A stretch of 64,000 nucleotides of DNA. It comes from Mucilaginibacter sp. KACC 22063 (GTDB taxonomy: Bacteria; Bacteroidota; Bacteroidia; Sphingobacteriales; Sphingobacteriaceae). The position numbers and the translations under genes are program-made. Below the pieces are notes generated by a model. That model was not told the origin of the DNA. It saw nothing but the letters and a program-made list of their open reading frames with translations, and ran no database searches. Positions 62,773 to 64,000 of the stretch are shown here, in pieces; position 1 is the stretch's first letter; each line of letters begins with the position of its first letter. The stretch is from assembly GCF_028736115.1 (NCBI RefSeq), contig NZ_CP117877.1, positions 930,001-994,000 of the forward strand. Direction: 5' to 3'.

Positions 62773-64000
62773 ATGTCAACATTAGCAGTTCACGATCATC
62801 ACGGGGTAGAACACCATGACCACGATCACGGACACCACCATAAAGAAACTTTTTTAACGAAATACGTATTTAGCCAGGATCACAAGATGATCGCTAAACA
62901 ATTCCTGATCACAGGTATTGTTATGGCAGTTATCGCGATGATCTTATCTATCCTTTTCCGTATTCAGCTTGCATATCCGGATAAAAGCTTCCCTTTTCTG
63001 GAAACTCTTTTAGGCCGTTTTGCACCGGGCGGACGTTTAGATTCTAACTTCTATCTTTCGTTAGTAACCATTCATGGTACCATCATGGTATTCTTCGTAC
63101 TAACTGCAGGCTTGAGCGGTACTTTCAGTAACCTGCTTATTCCATTACAGTTAGGTGTACGTGATATGGCCTCACCATTTATGAACATGCTTTCTTACTG
63201 GTTATTCTTTATTGCCAGCGTAATCATGTTAGGTTCGTTTATGGTTGAAAAGGGCCCTGCTGGTCCGGGTTGGACAATCTACCCGCCGCTATCTGCATTG
63301 CCTAAAGCAATGCCGGGTTCTGGTATGGGTATGACCTTATGGTTAACCAGTATGGTACTTTTCGTAGCCTCTCAGTTAATGGGTGGTATCAACTATGTAA
63401 GTACAATATTAAACATGCGTACTAAAGGTATGGACCTTTGGAAAATGCCTTTAACTATCTGGGCATTCTTCCTTACCGCTATCCTTGGTATTCTTGCATT
63501 CCCTGTATTAGTTGCAGGTGTGGTATTATTGATTTTTGACCGTAGCTTCGGTACAAGCTTCTACTTATCTGAAATTGTTGTACAAGGACAGGTAATGAGC
63601 TACGAAGGCGGTAGCCCGATATTATTCCAGCACTTATTCTGGTTCCTTGGTCACCCGGAAGTATACATCGTAATTATGCCTGCGATGGGTATCGCATCAG
63701 AAGTTATGGCAGTAAACAGCCGTAAACCTATCTTCGGTTACCACGCAATGGTTTATTCACTGATCGGTATTACTGTACTATCATTCATCGTATGGGGACA
63801 CCACATGTTTGTGACGGGTATGAATCCGTTCCTGGGCGGGGTGTTCATGATCACGACGTTGATTATTGCGGTACCATCGGCAGTAAAAACATTTAACTGG
63901 TTGGCTACATTGTGGCGAGGTAATATTCGTTTTACGCCGGCAATGATGTTTGCTATTGGTTTAGTATCATTCTTCATCTCAGGTGGTATCACTGGTATCT
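62773..64000 (+). CDS. coxA: Cytochrome c oxidase subunit I (3' partial)
   Basis: Catalytic haem-copper oxidase subunit; the frame runs open off the window end (409 codons visible of roughly 600). The N terminus is very His/Asp-rich (MSTLAVHDHHGVEHHDHDH and on), then the core helices: TIHGTIMVFFVLTAGLSG (low-spin haem His), the family's LWLTSMVLFVASQLMGGINYVSTI, FQHLFWFLGHPEVYIVIMP (CuB His, Glu of the proton channel and cross-linked Tyr) and VWGHHMFVTGMNP (second and third CuB His). All visible ligands are intact, so it is an A-type oxidase. It starts 13 nt after coxB. Confidence 0.95.
   Translation, partial: MSTLAVHDHHGVEHHDHDHGHHHKETFLTKYVFSQDHKMIAKQFLITGIVMAVIAMILSILFRIQLAYPDKSFPFLETLLGRFAPGGRLDSNFYLSLVTIHGTIMVFFVLTAGLSGTFSNLLIPLQLGVRDMASPFMNMLSYWLFFIASVIMLGSFMVEKGPAGPGWTIYPPLSALPKAMPGSGMGMTLWLTSMVLFVASQLMGGINYVSTILNMRTKGMDLWKMPLTIWAFFLTAILGILAFPVLVAGVVLLIFDRSFGTSFYLSEIVVQGQVMSYEGGSPILFQHLFWFLGHPEVYIVIMPAMGIASEVMAVNSRKPIFGYHAMVYSLIGITVLSFIVWGHHMFVTGMNPFLGGVFMITTLIIAVPSAVKTFNWLATLWRGNIRFTPAMMFAIGLVSFFISGGITGI

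Overview
The window is a chromosomal segment of a Bacteroidota bacterium, most likely of the Sphingobacteriaceae (Mucilaginibacter/Pedobacter type). The evidence is gliding/type IX secretion (T9SS) genes (gldL, gldM, gldN, porW/sprE-like, gldB), a T9SS-sorted subtilase, Bacteroidota-type promoters (TTG, about 20 nt, TAnnTTTG), sparse Shine-Dalgarno sequences, an alternative complex III operon, and a DnaG primase that has lost its zinc ligands. I see no rRNA, tRNA, CRISPR array, prophage or complete insertion sequence. No stretch over about 300 nt lacks a gene.

Layout. 1-3.3 kb: the 3' part of the T9SS motor/ring operon (gldL partial, gldM, gldN), converging on uvrC. 5.2-10.3 kb: a minus-strand pair, porW/sprE-like lipoprotein then PBP1A. 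10.3-16.1 kb: F-type ATP synthase operon (atpZ/I-like, a small membrane protein, atpB, E, F, H, A, G) without the beta and epsilon genes. 16.3-24.9 kb: surface and secreted proteins (a barrel-like protein, a 1240-aa T9SS subtilase, lipoproteins), NAD synthetase, GldB and a His/Arg/Tyr-rich secreted peptide. 25-31.2 kb: cupin, a UVR-motif mini-protein, two dehydrogenase-fold proteins, two paralogous TlpA-like thioredoxins and an arginase-fold protein with eroded metal sites. 31.3-41 kb: purD, secA, a SPOR/M20 peptidase/unknown operon, a VOC protein and asnS. 41.1-50.7 kb: dnaG-yraN, glutaminyl cyclotransferase, an ECF sigma factor with a putative membrane anti-sigma, prfB with a programmed frameshift, an esterase, a SirB1-like protein, a methyltransferase and an AT-rich orphan. 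50.7-53 kb: a BamA-like barrel and a deoxyhypusine-synthase-like enzyme. 53.2-64 kb: alternative complex III (actABCDEF) running directly into cytochrome oxidase (coxB, partial coxA).

How they fit together. Quinol oxidation by ACIII feeds cytochrome oxidase and builds the proton gradient. That gradient drives the ATP synthase and, in the established GldL/GldM model, the T9SS/gliding motor. SecA exports precursors across the inner membrane; the GldLMN/PorW system then moves cargo such as the subtilase across the outer membrane. Intergenic DNA carries three kinds of short repeats: palindromic elements of the TCATTGC and TCATTTCGAG types, and degenerate inverted repeats built on TTGCCAGTT or GTATCAAGTATC words, two of them inside the ATP synthase operon.

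I did not find a clearly new multi-gene system. The most unusual single items are the zinc-less primase, the arginase-fold probable pseudoenzyme, the N-terminal monohaem domain on ActA, the DHS-like enzyme, the hairpin after atpE, and TAnnTTTG boxes lying directly against start codons.
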